A DNA stretch of 64,000 bases from the NCBI RefSeq assembly GCF_039830095.1, contig NZ_CP142435.1:1674001-1738000 (forward strand), read 5' to 3'. The notes below the pieces were generated by a model. It searched no databases. It worked only from the letters and a program-made list of their open reading frames with translations, and had not been told where the DNA came from. Origin of the DNA: Dolosigranulum savutiense. Its GTDB lineage: Bacteria > Bacillota > Bacilli > Lactobacillales > Carnobacteriaceae_A. A program made the position numbers and the translations under genes. Below, one piece after another: positions 8,310-16,269 of this stretch; the stretch's first letter is position 1, and each line of letters starts with the position of its first letter.

Positions 8310-8396
8310 CGGAGGACAAGGGATTCGAACCCTCGATACGGTAACCCGTATACTCGCTTTCCAAGCGAGCCCCTTAAGCCACTCGGACAATCCTCC
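8310..8396 (-). tRNA. tRNA-Ser (anticodon GGA)
   Basis: 87-base tRNA gene on the minus strand. The acceptor stem GGAGGAT pairs with GTCCTCC with one G-U, the T-arm has GGTTCGAATCC, and there is a long variable arm, as expected for serine. The anticodon loop CTTGGAAAG gives GGA, reading UCC and UCU. The discriminator base is G and CCA is not encoded. A terminator follows. Confidence 0.95.
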
Positions 8397-8455
8397 ATGA
8401 ACTAACCACATACAATTATAGCAATCCGGATAAAAGAAGTCAAGGAGATGATGAA

Positions 8456-8704
8456 ATGAAACGGAATAACGGGACAATTTTATTTGTAATGGGACTGGTC
8501 ATTGTGGCACTAGGTGTTTATTTGACGCAATATGATACGATAATGGGCGTATTAGCAGCTGGAGTCGGCTTGTTTACTGTGATTAATAGTTTCAATGTTA
8601 GAAAAGGGGAAGATTCCCCAGTTAGTCGATGGGCGAAGAAGCGCCATGATAAGGAATTAGACAGACTAAGAGAAGAAGAGAAACAGAAAAGTCATCATTC
8701 ATAA
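8456..8704 (+). CDS. Small two-helix membrane protein
   Basis: 82 residues: a short basic N-terminus, two hydrophobic helices (about 7-25 and 30-47), then a charged cytoplasmic tail rich in Lys, Arg and Glu (about 50-82). A good AAGGAG ribosome site precedes the ATG. I do not recognise a family. It stands alone between the divergent tRNA gene and a shared bidirectional terminator. Confidence 0.7.
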   Translation: MKRNNGTILFVMGLVIVALGVYLTQYDTIMGVLAAGVGLFTVINSFNVRKGEDSPVSRWAKKRHDKELDRLREEEKQKSHHS

Positions 8705-8712
8705 CATAATAG

Positions 8713-8762
8713 AAGCCCCCTTATGATGTACGCCAACATGGATGTACACCATAAGGGGGCTT
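8713..8762. terminator. Bidirectional terminator between convergent genes
   Basis: Nineteen-base arms (8713-8731 and 8744-8762) with one mismatch, GC-rich core AGCCCCCTTAT and flanking A/T. It lies between the plus-strand small membrane protein and the minus-strand pbp1A and probably ends both transcripts. Confidence 0.85.
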
Positions 8763-8803
8763 TATCTTATGATTTAATTATAATAGAATCTGGCAGTAAG
8801 TAT

Positions 8804-11155
8804 TTATCTATTACCACCAGCACCACCTGATCCAGAGGTTTGTGGTTCTTGTGCACCTTGGCTATTTTGGTCATTTGGATCGTTTGGTTGAGTGCCAGGT
8901 TGTTGGCCACTACCTTCTTCATCGATAGGATCAGTTGGATTTTGTTCATTATTATCATTATTATCTTCTTCAGAATTCTCTTTATCTTTTTCGTCTTCAT
9001 CGGTTACTTGCGGTTCAGTCGGTTGCGGTTGAACGGGTGCTGGAGCGACAGATTGTGGTTCGGTACCTGCGACGAATAGCTCCGTTGTGATACTAGAGAA
9101 TGGGGTTGAGCGGTTCGGTAGTTGAGCGGGACTTGATCCACTCACTACATTGACTTCAGATACTGAGTCGGGTTTGATCCAGTCGGTATTTTCGGTTGTT
9201 TGGGCCAGTTGGTTCATAATGGCACTATAGTAATAGAGGGGCAAGTTATGGGTTGTATCACCGAATATTAACTGGTTCCCTTCCTTGAATGGCTCATCAT
9301 AACCAACCCATGTAGAAATGACAAAATCTTGAGTGTAACCAACATACCATGAATCAGGAATGAGTCCCATGCCTCGAGGAAGATTGTATTCTTCAAATTG
9401 TTCATCTGTAAAGTTTGTCGTTCCCGTTTTACCGGCATGGTAGATTCCTGGAACATTTATTTCAGGACGAGCTTCTGGAACACCTTTTAGCATATCGGTC
9501 ATCATGTAAGCTGTATAATCTTCCATTGCTCGAGTACTTTCGGGTGTCATATCAATTTCTTGACCGCGCTGTGTGACCACTTTATTAACAGTGTGTGGTT
9601 CAGTATAGATTCCTTCGTTAGCGAAGGCACTGTATGCACCGGCAAGTTGAAGCGGGGTCATACTACCGTCAATTGAGTTAGAAGGAACTAGTCCATTGGC
9701 ACCAGATATTTCTTTAGGATCGAGTCCAAGCTTAGAAACAAATGTTTCGACATTTTCGATATTCATATAATCATTCATTATTTTGGCTGCGGGAATGTTA
9801 CGCGATTGGACCAATGCTTCGCGCATACTCATTTGGCCAAGGTATTGATTATCATAGTTGTTGAAGTTCCAGTTTGAGCCAGCTGGAGAGTAGGGTTCAT
9901 CTACAATTTGTTCATGGGTTGAGTATTGATTGTATTCAATTGCCGGGCCGTAACTGGTAATGGGTTTAATGGTTGAACCAACATTTCGTCTATTTTTTGT
10001 TGCTCGGTTGTAAGACAGTTGCCCTTGTAAGTTACGACCACCTAAAATACCTAAGATTTCACCGTTATTTGGATTAACAACGCTGATGGCTGTTTGGATA
10101 TCACTATCAATGCTGATGTAATCTTCACTATGCGCTACATCATGAAGAATTTGTTGGACAGAACTATCGTAGTTGGTGTGAATTTCTAGCCCAGCTTTAT
10201 ATGGATCAAAGTCAGTTTTCTCATAGACTTCATCCAATACTGCTGAGAGATAACTGTCGAATAATAGTGTATCTTCATCAGTTTGTTCGACTTTTTCTTG
10301 TAAGCCTTGTTCAATCGGAATAGCTTGTGCTTGTTCCATTTGTTCTTTAGTGATTTTGTCATTGTTGTACATCGCAGCTAACACTTCATCGCGTCGCTGT
10401 TTGGCGCGTTCCGGTTCGGTGTAGGGGTTATAGCTATTTGGCGATTGGGGCATACCAGCAAAGAGGGCTGCTTCATGGAGCTCGAGTTCACTGACATGTT
10501 TGCCATAGTATTCTTTGGCCGCTGTTCCCATGCCGTAGACATTTCCAGCCATGTGTACTTTATTTAAGTAAAGGGTCATAATTTGTTCTTTGGATAAGCG
10601 GCGTTCCAATTGCATGGATAGCCAAATTTCTTGGGATTTTCGTTCAATGGTTTGGTCTTCACGTAGAGTTGAGAAGACAGAGAGTTTCACCAGTTGTTGG
10701 GTGATCGTGCTCCCTCCACTAACAATCTCACCTGCACGTAAGTAATCGACAGCTGCTCGACCAATTCCGATAAAGTCGAAACCATTATGTGAATCAAAAC
10801 GTTGATCTTCAATAGACTTCACCGCATCTGTCAAGAGTTCCGGATATTCTTCTGCTGAAGCGAATTCCCGGCTATCCGTGCCAAGACGGTAAAATTCATG
10901 CCCATCTTTATCCACTAAGCTTGAATAATAGGCACCGTATAAATCGTCATCCGTTAATTCGGGAGCCCCTTGAGCATGGTAGAGGAATAATCCGCCACCT
11001 GAGATAAGTACAAGCATAATAGCCGCAAATACTACGAGCAATCCACGTTTTAACCAGAGATTTAAAGTGGATGTGTGTGCTATTTTTCGTTTTGGTTTCT
11101 TTTGGTGATTCTTTTTTTGTCGTCTTGATTGTCTTGAGTAATTGTTATCGCTCAT
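8804..11155 (-). CDS. pbp1A: Class A penicillin-binding protein 1A
   Basis: 783-residue bifunctional peptidoglycan synthase. It has a basic Gln/Lys-rich cytoplasmic tail, one membrane helix (about 33-55), a GT51 glycosyltransferase domain (EDQRFDSHNGFD with catalytic Glu at about 118, GGSTITQQLVK at about 150), then a transpeptidase domain with the three active-site motifs STIK (about 393), SRN and KTGT (about 575). The last 90 residues are Pro/Gln/Asn/Asp/Gly-rich, as in streptococcal PBP1a tails. An AAAGGAGA ribosome site precedes the ATG. It follows recU by 34 bases in the order common in Firmicutes. Confidence 0.93.
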   Translation of the reverse strand: MSDNNYSRQSRRQKKNHQKKPKRKIAHTSTLNLWLKRGLLVVFAAIMLVLISGGGLFLYHAQGAPELTDDDLYGAYYSSLVDKDGHEFYRLGTDSREFASAEEYPELLTDAVKSIEDQRFDSHNGFDFIGIGRAAVDYLRAGEIVSGGSTITQQLVKLSVFSTLREDQTIERKSQEIWLSMQLERRLSKEQIMTLYLNKVHMAGNVYGMGTAAKEYYGKHVSELELHEAALFAGMPQSPNSYNPYTEPERAKQRRDEVLAAMYNNDKITKEQMEQAQAIPIEQGLQEKVEQTDEDTLLFDSYLSAVLDEVYEKTDFDPYKAGLEIHTNYDSSVQQILHDVAHSEDYISIDSDIQTAISVVNPNNGEILGILGGRNLQGQLSYNRATKNRRNVGSTIKPITSYGPAIEYNQYSTHEQIVDEPYSPAGSNWNFNNYDNQYLGQMSMREALVQSRNIPAAKIMNDYMNIENVETFVSKLGLDPKEISGANGLVPSNSIDGSMTPLQLAGAYSAFANEGIYTEPHTVNKVVTQRGQEIDMTPESTRAMEDYTAYMMTDMLKGVPEARPEINVPGIYHAGKTGTTNFTDEQFEEYNLPRGMGLIPDSWYVGYTQDFVISTWVGYDEPFKEGNQLIFGDTTHNLPLYYYSAIMNQLAQTTENTDWIKPDSVSEVNVVSGSSPAQLPNRSTPFSSITTELFVAGTEPQSVAPAPVQPQPTEPQVTDEDEKDKENSEEDNNDNNEQNPTDPIDEEGSGQQPGTQPNDPNDQNSQGAQEPQTSGSGGAGGNR

Positions 11156-11189
11156 ATAGTCGTTCTCCTTTGAAAAAAATTAAAGCGTC

Positions 11190-11804
11190 TTACATGGTTG
11201 ATATGAATTGATCAACTGCCTGTAAAAAAGGAACTTGTGGGGCATACCCCAGTGAAATAGGGTATCCCTTAGCCTTAAAAACAGTGAGAGGAATGGATTT
11301 TCGGCCCCCTGCTAAGTGATCTTCCCAGTAATCAATAAAATATTGTGCATCTAGTAAGTAAAGTTGTCTTAGATGAGAAAAATAAACAAGAACAAAAACA
11401 ATGCCACCTTGCTCTAAGCAGTGCTGCATATGTCTAATTTGGTGTTCATGAAAATTAGATAACGGGAAAGAGGTTTTATTTTTAGTTTCCTTGGCTTCAA
11501 AATCTAAATAATAGCCCCGGTATACACCGTTATAATCAGTGGTAGAGGCTCTTTTGAAGTATGCTTCGGTAATTTTAGCGGCACTTCGCCTCGGGTAATC
11601 TACATTGACGATCTGAACAGGCGTCGGTTTCTTGTGCAGAACAGCTTGTCCCGTCTCGCGATAGTACTTAATCGAAGCATTAATCATACGCTCAAGCGTC
11701 ATTCCGCGATTACTATAAGTCATTGTTTTTGGTTTGACTTGCAAATGTCGTCTTTTTTTGTCATGCTTATTATGGTAGGGTTCACCATTGGGATAGTTTA
11801 CCAC
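11190..11804 (-). CDS. recU: Holliday junction resolvase RecU
   Basis: 204-residue RecU: resolves four-way junctions in recombinational repair and chromosome segregation. The core nuclease motif DYNGVYRGYYLDFEAKET (about 94-111) carries the catalytic Asp, Glu and Lys, and the conserved NFHEHQIRHM follows. It is transcribed ahead of pbp1A and divergently from ypsA, with 75 bases between the two starts that must hold both promoters. This recU-pbp1A / ypsA-gpsB order is conserved in Bacilli. Confidence 0.93.
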   Translation of the reverse strand: MVNYPNGEPYHNKHDKKRRHLQVKPKTMTYSNRGMTLERMINASIKYYRETGQAVLHKKPTPVQIVNVDYPRRSAAKITEAYFKRASTTDYNGVYRGYYLDFEAKETKNKTSFPLSNFHEHQIRHMQHCLEQGGIVFVLVYFSHLRQLYLLDAQYFIDYWEDHLAGGRKSIPLTVFKAKGYPISLGYAPQVPFLQAVDQFISTM

Positions 11805-11879
11805 GAAATACTCACTCCCATCAATCGTGTTATCCTTAATAGTTTAACAAACTTGGGCAAAATAAAAAAGAGGGATTTT

Positions 11880-12431
11880 ATGATAAAACGATTATTTGTT
11901 AGTGGCTATCGGTCTTATGAATTGGGAATCTTCTCTGAAGACGATGATAAGCTATTTTTTGTGAAAGAATTTTTGAAGGCAAGTCTTAGCCAGTATATCC
12001 AAAATGGGTTAGAATGGGTGATCACGAGCGGTCAGTTAGGTATTGAGTTATGGACAGCAGAGGTTGTGGAGGAATTACGGAAAGTGTATCCTAATCTGCA
12101 ATTGGGATTGTTGTTGCCGTATCAAGAATATGGCAATAGTTGGAACGAAAAGAATCAATTACTGTTGCAAAAAGCAATTGAGCAGGCGGATTATATGAAT
12201 TATACTTCCCATGAGCCGTATAAACATGGCGGCCAATTAAGTGGGAATGCACAATTTATTCTAAATAACACGGATGGCTTGTTATTGATTTATGATAATG
12301 AATATGAAGGAAAATCCAGTTACTTATATGAACAAGTGAAAGCCCATCAGGAAACACATGATTATTTGCTTGATCAGATCTATATGGATGATTTACAATC
12401 ATTTGTGGCTGATTATCAAGAGAGGAATTAA
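11880..12431 (+). CDS. ypsA: YpsA-family protein (DUF1273, SLOG fold)
   Basis: Start set at ATG 11880, behind AGAGGG; a longer open frame reaches back into recU and is not real. The protein has 183 residues. The N-terminus (KRLFVSGYRSYELGIF) and the TSGQLGIELW motif are characteristic of YpsA, a Rossmann-like protein linked to division and DNA-damage or oxidative-stress responses in B. subtilis and S. aureus. It is followed by gpsB, its usual partner. Biochemical activity is not established; a nucleotide-derived ligand has been proposed for the SLOG fold. Confidence 0.88.
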   Translation: MIKRLFVSGYRSYELGIFSEDDDKLFFVKEFLKASLSQYIQNGLEWVITSGQLGIELWTAEVVEELRKVYPNLQLGLLLPYQEYGNSWNEKNQLLLQKAIEQADYMNYTSHEPYKHGGQLSGNAQFILNNTDGLLLIYDNEYEGKSSYLYEQVKAHQETHDYLLDQIYMDDLQSFVADYQERN

Positions 12432-12441
12432 GCGGAAATCC

Positions 12442-12470
12442 TTCACTTTTTGGGCGAGTTCTGGTATGAT
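12442..12470 (+). promoter_or_regulatory. Promoter of gpsB
   Basis: TTCACT at 12442-12447 and TATGAT at 12465-12470 with a 17-base spacer and an extended -10 (TGGTATGAT). It lies 45 bases before the gpsB ATG. Confidence 0.6.
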
Positions 12471-12514
12471 ATGAGTGATGATACTTTACAGAAGAAGATA
12501 AAGAGGTGCTATGA

Positions 12515-12850
12515 ATGGTTAATACAGAATTAAATCAAAAACAAATCTTTGAAAAAGAATTTTCGAAATCAATGCGCGGATATAATCCAGAAGAAGTGGA
12601 TGAATTCCTAGATATTATTATGCGCGATTATAAAGTGTTTGATGATAAGATCGAAGACTTGAAGAAGGAAATCGCGTCATTGGAGGAGCAATTAGCTCAG
12701 AAACCAGCGCCACAACCACAACCGGCTACGCCAGCTGAACCAAAACAACCATCTAGCCAGATGATGGCCACCAATATTGATATCTTGAAGCGTATTTCAA
12801 ACTTAGAACATCATGTCTTTGGCTCAAAGATGGAGAACTTAGATAACTAA
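12515..12850 (+). CDS. gpsB: Cell-division adaptor GpsB
   Basis: 111-residue DivIVA-like protein. The N-terminal lipid- and PBP-binding domain shows IFEKEFSKSMRGYNPEEVDEF (about 9-29, quoted in part as KSMRGYNPEEVDEFLD), followed by a coiled coil (about 38-62), a Pro/Gln/Ala linker, and a C-terminal helical trimerisation segment (NIDILKRISNLEHHVFG). It docks class A PBPs at the septum, which fits the nearby pbp1A. Own promoter upstream; rnpB follows 38 bases after the stop. Confidence 0.93.
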   Translation: MVNTELNQKQIFEKEFSKSMRGYNPEEVDEFLDIIMRDYKVFDDKIEDLKKEIASLEEQLAQKPAPQPQPATPAEPKQPSSQMMATNIDILKRISNLEHHVFGSKMENLDN

Positions 12851-12888
12851 GTGGGTAATAAGGTGCTTATATTTTTTGAATAAAAACT

Positions 12889-13265
12889 GTATTCTTTACG
12901 GATAATTGCGCACCTGTCTGACAGGTGTGAGGAAAGTCCATGCTTGCACAGGCTGCGATGCCTGTAGTGTTCGTGCGTAGTGAAATCATAAGCTACGGCC
13001 CTGAATAGGTGACGGCAGATAAACAGGCTAAGGTTCGCTATGTCTAAGTAGTCTTGAAAAGTGCCACAGTGACGAAGCGCCTAGAGAAATCTTGGCGGTG
13101 GAACGGGTAAACCCCTCGAGCAAGCAACTCAAACATAATGGTAGAGGCACTTCCAAAGCAGAAATGAATGATGCGGAAGATAGGTAACACTATAGACAGA
13201 TGATTATCTCGAAGAAACGAGCCTAGCGTTTCTTTAGACAGAACATGGCTTATAGTGAAGGATAC
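12889..13265 (+). ncRNA. rnpB: RNase P RNA, bacillar type B
   Basis: Catalytic RNA of RNase P, which matures tRNA 5' ends. The conserved 5' core GAGGAAAGTCC is at about 12929, and the 3' core ACAGAACATGGCTTATAG at about 13238. Ends were set from the P1 helix: GTATTCTTTAC at 12889-12899 pairs with 13255-13265. The position just downstream of gpsB is the standard one in Bacilli and supports the type B call. Confidence 0.93.
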
Positions 13266-13279
13266 AATTAGGTCAATGG

Positions 13280-13314
13280 ATCCTCCCATGTGTATTCACT
13301 GGGAGGATTTTATT
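13280..13314 (+). terminator. Terminator of rnpB
   Basis: Nine-base-pair stem ATCCTCCCA / TGGGAGGAT with an 11-base loop and a T-rich tail, 14 bases after the RNase P RNA. Confidence 0.85.
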
Positions 13315-13386
13315 CTTACAACATAAAGACGGAAAGTGAAATCGCTTGAGTTATCGAGCGGTAATAAAAAAGAAAGGAATGATGTG

Positions 13387-14043
13387 GTGAATTTTATTCA
13401 ACGCATGGTACACAAACCTAAAAGTATTACATTAGTTGATTACGAAAATATTTCTAAAAAATTTATTAGTTATTGCGAGGAGTTAACGAAGCGTGATTAT
13501 TGCTTTGTTTTTTATTCCAAGGCAGATAACACCATGCAATTCGAAAAAGTGAATGAATTGTTGCAATTGGATTGTAAAGTTGAGTTTATTCAAGTGATTA
13601 ATGGCTCGGCAAATGCATTAGACTTCCAGATGAGTTCTTATTTAGGATATTTTTTGCAAGAATTTCCAAAGAGTCAATTCGTCTTACTCAGCAATGATAA
13701 AGGATTCGATCCGGTTGTTAAACATTGGATTACAAAGGGATATAATGTGCGCCAAGACTTCTTATCACTGAGAAACGATCCACCGAAGTCTAGTTCAGCT
13801 CACCAAAAGCCAGCCCCAACGTCTAAGCAACCTAAACACCATTCACAAAAGACGCGTTTAGATCAGGTGATTTATAATATTGTGGGGAGCAATGTGAAAC
13901 CGGCAGATCGGTCAAAAGTTAAAGGGATTTTTTATGCGAGTCAATCAAAAGATGAGTTGCGTCATAAACTGTATGATGCCTTTGGAGCTGATCGAGGAAG
14001 TAGTTACTATAAATATCTAAAAGATCAAATGGATCATAAATAG
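13387..14043 (+). CDS. NYN/PIN-like domain protein
   Basis: About 218 residues. The GTG at 13387 lies eight bases after AAAGGA; GTG at 13384 and a further upstream GTG at 13336 are also in frame. Residues about 10-130 form a PIN/NYN-like fold: ITLVDYENIS with the first acidic residue, an NALDFQMSSYLG helix with Asp, and VLLSNDKGFDPVVKHW with the last Asp pair. These acidic residues would coordinate metal for RNA cleavage. A Pro/Ser/Lys linker leads to a basic C-terminal domain of about 65 residues (LDQVIYNIVGSNVKPADRSK onward). An RNase role is inference; the place between rnpB and an rRNA methyltransferase gene is at least compatible. Confidence 0.7.
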   Translation: MNFIQRMVHKPKSITLVDYENISKKFISYCEELTKRDYCFVFYSKADNTMQFEKVNELLQLDCKVEFIQVINGSANALDFQMSSYLGYFLQEFPKSQFVLLSNDKGFDPVVKHWITKGYNVRQDFLSLRNDPPKSSSAHQKPAPTSKQPKHHSQKTRLDQVIYNIVGSNVKPADRSKVKGIFYASQSKDELRHKLYDAFGADRGSSYYKYLKDQMDHK

Positions 14044-14228
14044 GTTGTCATCATTACGCTGTCATCGCAATATTATATATGATTATAATATTGTCCACTA
14101 TGTTTGGGATAATATATTTGAGCGGATTAAGCAAATATATTGTGCGAGTTTAGCTCAGGCGGGATAAAGACAATGTGTTAAATAGCAAGTTATATGATAA
14201 GACCTTAAATAGGAGGCTTCAGTAAACA

Positions 14229-15356
14229 GTGAATCAATTTAATTTATTAGCAACATGTGCCAGTGGAGTGGAAGGATTAGTCGGGGATGAATTACGCGAC
14301 TTAGGATATGATGTAGAGGTTGAGAATGGTCGTGCTCGATTCTCAGGACGGAAGCACGATATCGCGCGAGCGAATTTATGGTTGCGGGTTGCCGACCGTG
14401 TGAAGATTATCATCGGAGAGTTCGAAGCACGGGATTTTGATAGTTTGTTCGAACAGACAAAAGCATTACCATGGGAAGACTATATTCCGCTTGATGGCGC
14501 TTTTCCTGTTGCTGGGAAATCACAGAAGTCTAAACTCTACAGTGTGCCAGACGTGCAACGGATCGTTAATAAAGCAGTCGCTACGCGTTTGCAGGAAGCT
14601 TACCATAAGCGAGGGCGCTTGCCAGAGTCAGGTGCGACTTATCCGCTTGAAGTAGCGATTAATAAAGATAAAGTATTGCTAACCCTTGATACAACAGGTG
14701 ATAGCTTATTCAAGCGTGGATACCGTACGGGCAAAGGTGACGCACCACTGAAAGAGAACTTAGCAGCAGCGCTCATTGCATTGACAACGTGGTTCCCTGA
14801 TAAACCATTCGTTGATCCGACATGTGGTTCCGGGACGATCCCAATAGAAGCAGCACTTATTGGTCATAATATTGCGCCTGGATTTAATCGTTCGTTCCTC
14901 TGTGAGGCTTGGAGTTGGATGCCAGCAGAATTATGGCAAAAAGTGCGTCAAGAAGCAGATGAAGCCGCTAATTATGATGTCGAACTTGATATTAGTGGCT
15001 TTGATATTGATCATAAGATGATTGAGATTGCTAAGGAAAACGCGATGGAAGCCGGCTTATTGCACAGTATTAACTTCAAACAAATGCAAGTAGCTGATTT
15101 CACAACGGATAAGCAGTACGGCGTTATGATTTCAAACCCACCCTATGGAAAACGAATTGGCGATCAAGCTGCCGTTGAAAAACTCTACCGTCAACTCGGT
15201 GATGTATGGCGACCACTTGAAACATGGAGCAAGTACATTATCACAGATGACTTAGATTTTGAAAAACACTTTGGCCAAAAAGCAACCAAACGACGAAAAT
15301 TATATAATGGGTACTTACGCACGGATTACTTCCAATTTTGGGGCAAACGGTCGTAA
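14229..15356 (+). CDS. 23S rRNA methyltransferase, RlmL/YpsC family
   Basis: 375 residues starting from GTG at 14229 with AGGAGG 12 bases upstream. A ferredoxin-like and THUMP RNA-binding region (about 1-160) is followed by a Rossmann methyltransferase domain: DPTCGSGTIPIEAA (about 197-210) binds S-adenosylmethionine, and SNPPYGKRI (about 302-310) is the N2-guanine methylation motif. The family methylates G2445-type positions in 23S rRNA. B. subtilis YpsC, encoded near ypsA and gpsB, is the direct counterpart. A terminator follows. Confidence 0.9.
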   Translation: MNQFNLLATCASGVEGLVGDELRDLGYDVEVENGRARFSGRKHDIARANLWLRVADRVKIIIGEFEARDFDSLFEQTKALPWEDYIPLDGAFPVAGKSQKSKLYSVPDVQRIVNKAVATRLQEAYHKRGRLPESGATYPLEVAINKDKVLLTLDTTGDSLFKRGYRTGKGDAPLKENLAAALIALTTWFPDKPFVDPTCGSGTIPIEAALIGHNIAPGFNRSFLCEAWSWMPAELWQKVRQEADEAANYDVELDISGFDIDHKMIEIAKENAMEAGLLHSINFKQMQVADFTTDKQYGVMISNPPYGKRIGDQAAVEKLYRQLGDVWRPLETWSKYIITDDLDFEKHFGQKATKRRKLYNGYLRTDYFQFWGKRS

Positions 15357-15364
15357 CGCCCTCC

Positions 15365-15391
15365 AGAAGGCTTGCCATTAAGCCTTCTTTT
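15365..15391 (+). terminator. Terminator after the rRNA methyltransferase gene
   Basis: Nine-base-pair stem AGAAGGCTT / AAGCCTTCT with a six-base loop and T-rich tail. It marks the left boundary of the lanthipeptide locus. Confidence 0.85.
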
Positions 15392-15477
15392 ATTTTGCAT
15401 AAAATTCTGCTCATAGTTTATTCATTAGGATACACAAACAATTTTTTATATATTGACGGGTAAAAAATAAAAAATGC

Positions 15478-15506
15478 TTGCATTATAATTAAATAAATAA
15501 TATAAT
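15478..15506 (+). promoter_or_regulatory. Promoter of the lanthipeptide precursor gene
   Basis: TTGCAT at 15478-15483 and a perfect TATAAT at 15501-15506, separated by 17 bases. The start codon is 53 bases further, leaving a short leader that ends in a strong GAAAGGAAAGG ribosome site. Confidence 0.7.
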
Positions 15507-15559
15507 GTGCATATACAATAAACCCAATAGTAGATGTCGCAATGTAGAAAGGAAAGGCA

Positions 15560-15775
15560 GTGAATAAAAATTCAAGAATTGATTTTAAGGAGTTGGAAAG
15601 ATTGTCTAAATTTGGTGGTGCAGACAATGGTGCAGATAATTTTGGACAAGATAGAGCAGTCACTCCAGTGGTGTCGGCTTCATTAAAATTTTGTGCACCG
15701 GCAATTTCAGCTGTAACAACATTTCTTTCATGTAATAGATCATGTGGCTGGGGCTGTAAAAAGAAGAAAAAATAG
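15560..15775 (+). CDS. lanA: Class II lanthipeptide precursor peptide
   Basis: 71-residue peptide from GTG 15560 with a very strong ribosome site. The acidic leader (about 1-32) contains FKELERLSKFGGADNGADN, with a possible double-glycine or Gly-Ala cut site for the C39 peptidase of the neighbouring LanT. The core, from about AVTPVVSAS, is rich in Ser/Thr and has four Cys (FCAP, LSCN, RSCGWGC) and ends in five lysines. Ser and Thr would be dehydrated and joined to Cys by LanM. The TP start recalls two-peptide and cytolysin-type lantibiotics, but I know no close match for the core. Own promoter; 113 bases separate it from the GntR gene. Confidence 0.85.
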   Translation: MNKNSRIDFKELERLSKFGGADNGADNFGQDRAVTPVVSASLKFCAPAISAVTTFLSCNRSCGWGCKKKKK

Positions 15776-15888
15776 TTGCGTAACTGATTAATGGCAGGAT
15801 TTATTGTATAAAAACGTCATTGCGACAGATACTATTTTTTATTTGATATAATGGGGATGGAACTTTATTATATGAGGAGAATTAATCG

Positions 15889-16269
15889 GTGGAAATGATT
15901 ATAAATGTTCAGTCGAAAGAACCAATCTATGAACAAATTGTATTACAAATTAAATCAAAAATAAAAAATGGAGAATTAACAGCAGGAGATAGTTTACCAG
16001 CGATTAGAACATTGGCTAAAGATTTAAAAGTGAGTGTTATCACAGTAAAAAAAGCATATGAAATTTTACAAACAGACGGATTAATTATGTCAGTAGTTGG
16101 ACGTGGAACGGTTATAGCTGATGTCAAACGGGAAATGATTACTAAAAATATTGAGCAAGATGTTGAAATAAAGATTAAAGAATTGATGAGTTATAGTCAA
16201 AAACAAGGGATGAATAAACGAGAATTAATCAAATTATTTAAGAGAGTAGTAGGTGATATAGATGAGTAA
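15889..16269 (+). CDS. GntR-family regulator, YtrA type
   Basis: 126 residues from a GTG start with a GAGGAGA ribosome site. Residues about 5-72 form the GntR winged helix (PIYEQIVLQIKSKI, SVITVKKAYEILQTDGL, VGRGTVI). The C-terminal part is short and helical, as in the YtrA subfamily that controls linked ABC transporters. It overlaps the ATPase gene by eight bases. It probably represses the following transporter genes, and may respond to envelope stress or to the lanthipeptide itself; that is inference. A TATAAT box at 15847-15852 precedes it, without a good -35. Confidence 0.8.
   Translation: MEMIINVQSKEPIYEQIVLQIKSKIKNGELTAGDSLPAIRTLAKDLKVSVITVKKAYEILQTDGLIMSVVGRGTVIADVKREMITKNIEQDVEIKIKELMSYSQKQGMNKRELIKLFKRVVGDIDE

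Noticed and set aside
11634-11879. Upstream extension of ypsA
   Set aside because: It overlaps recU on the other strand for 170 bases; ATG 11880 with AGAGGG gives the family's normal N-terminus.
15418-15663. Minus-strand frame overlapping the lanthipeptide precursor
   Set aside because: It covers the promoter and half of the precursor gene, without a ribosome site or known product.
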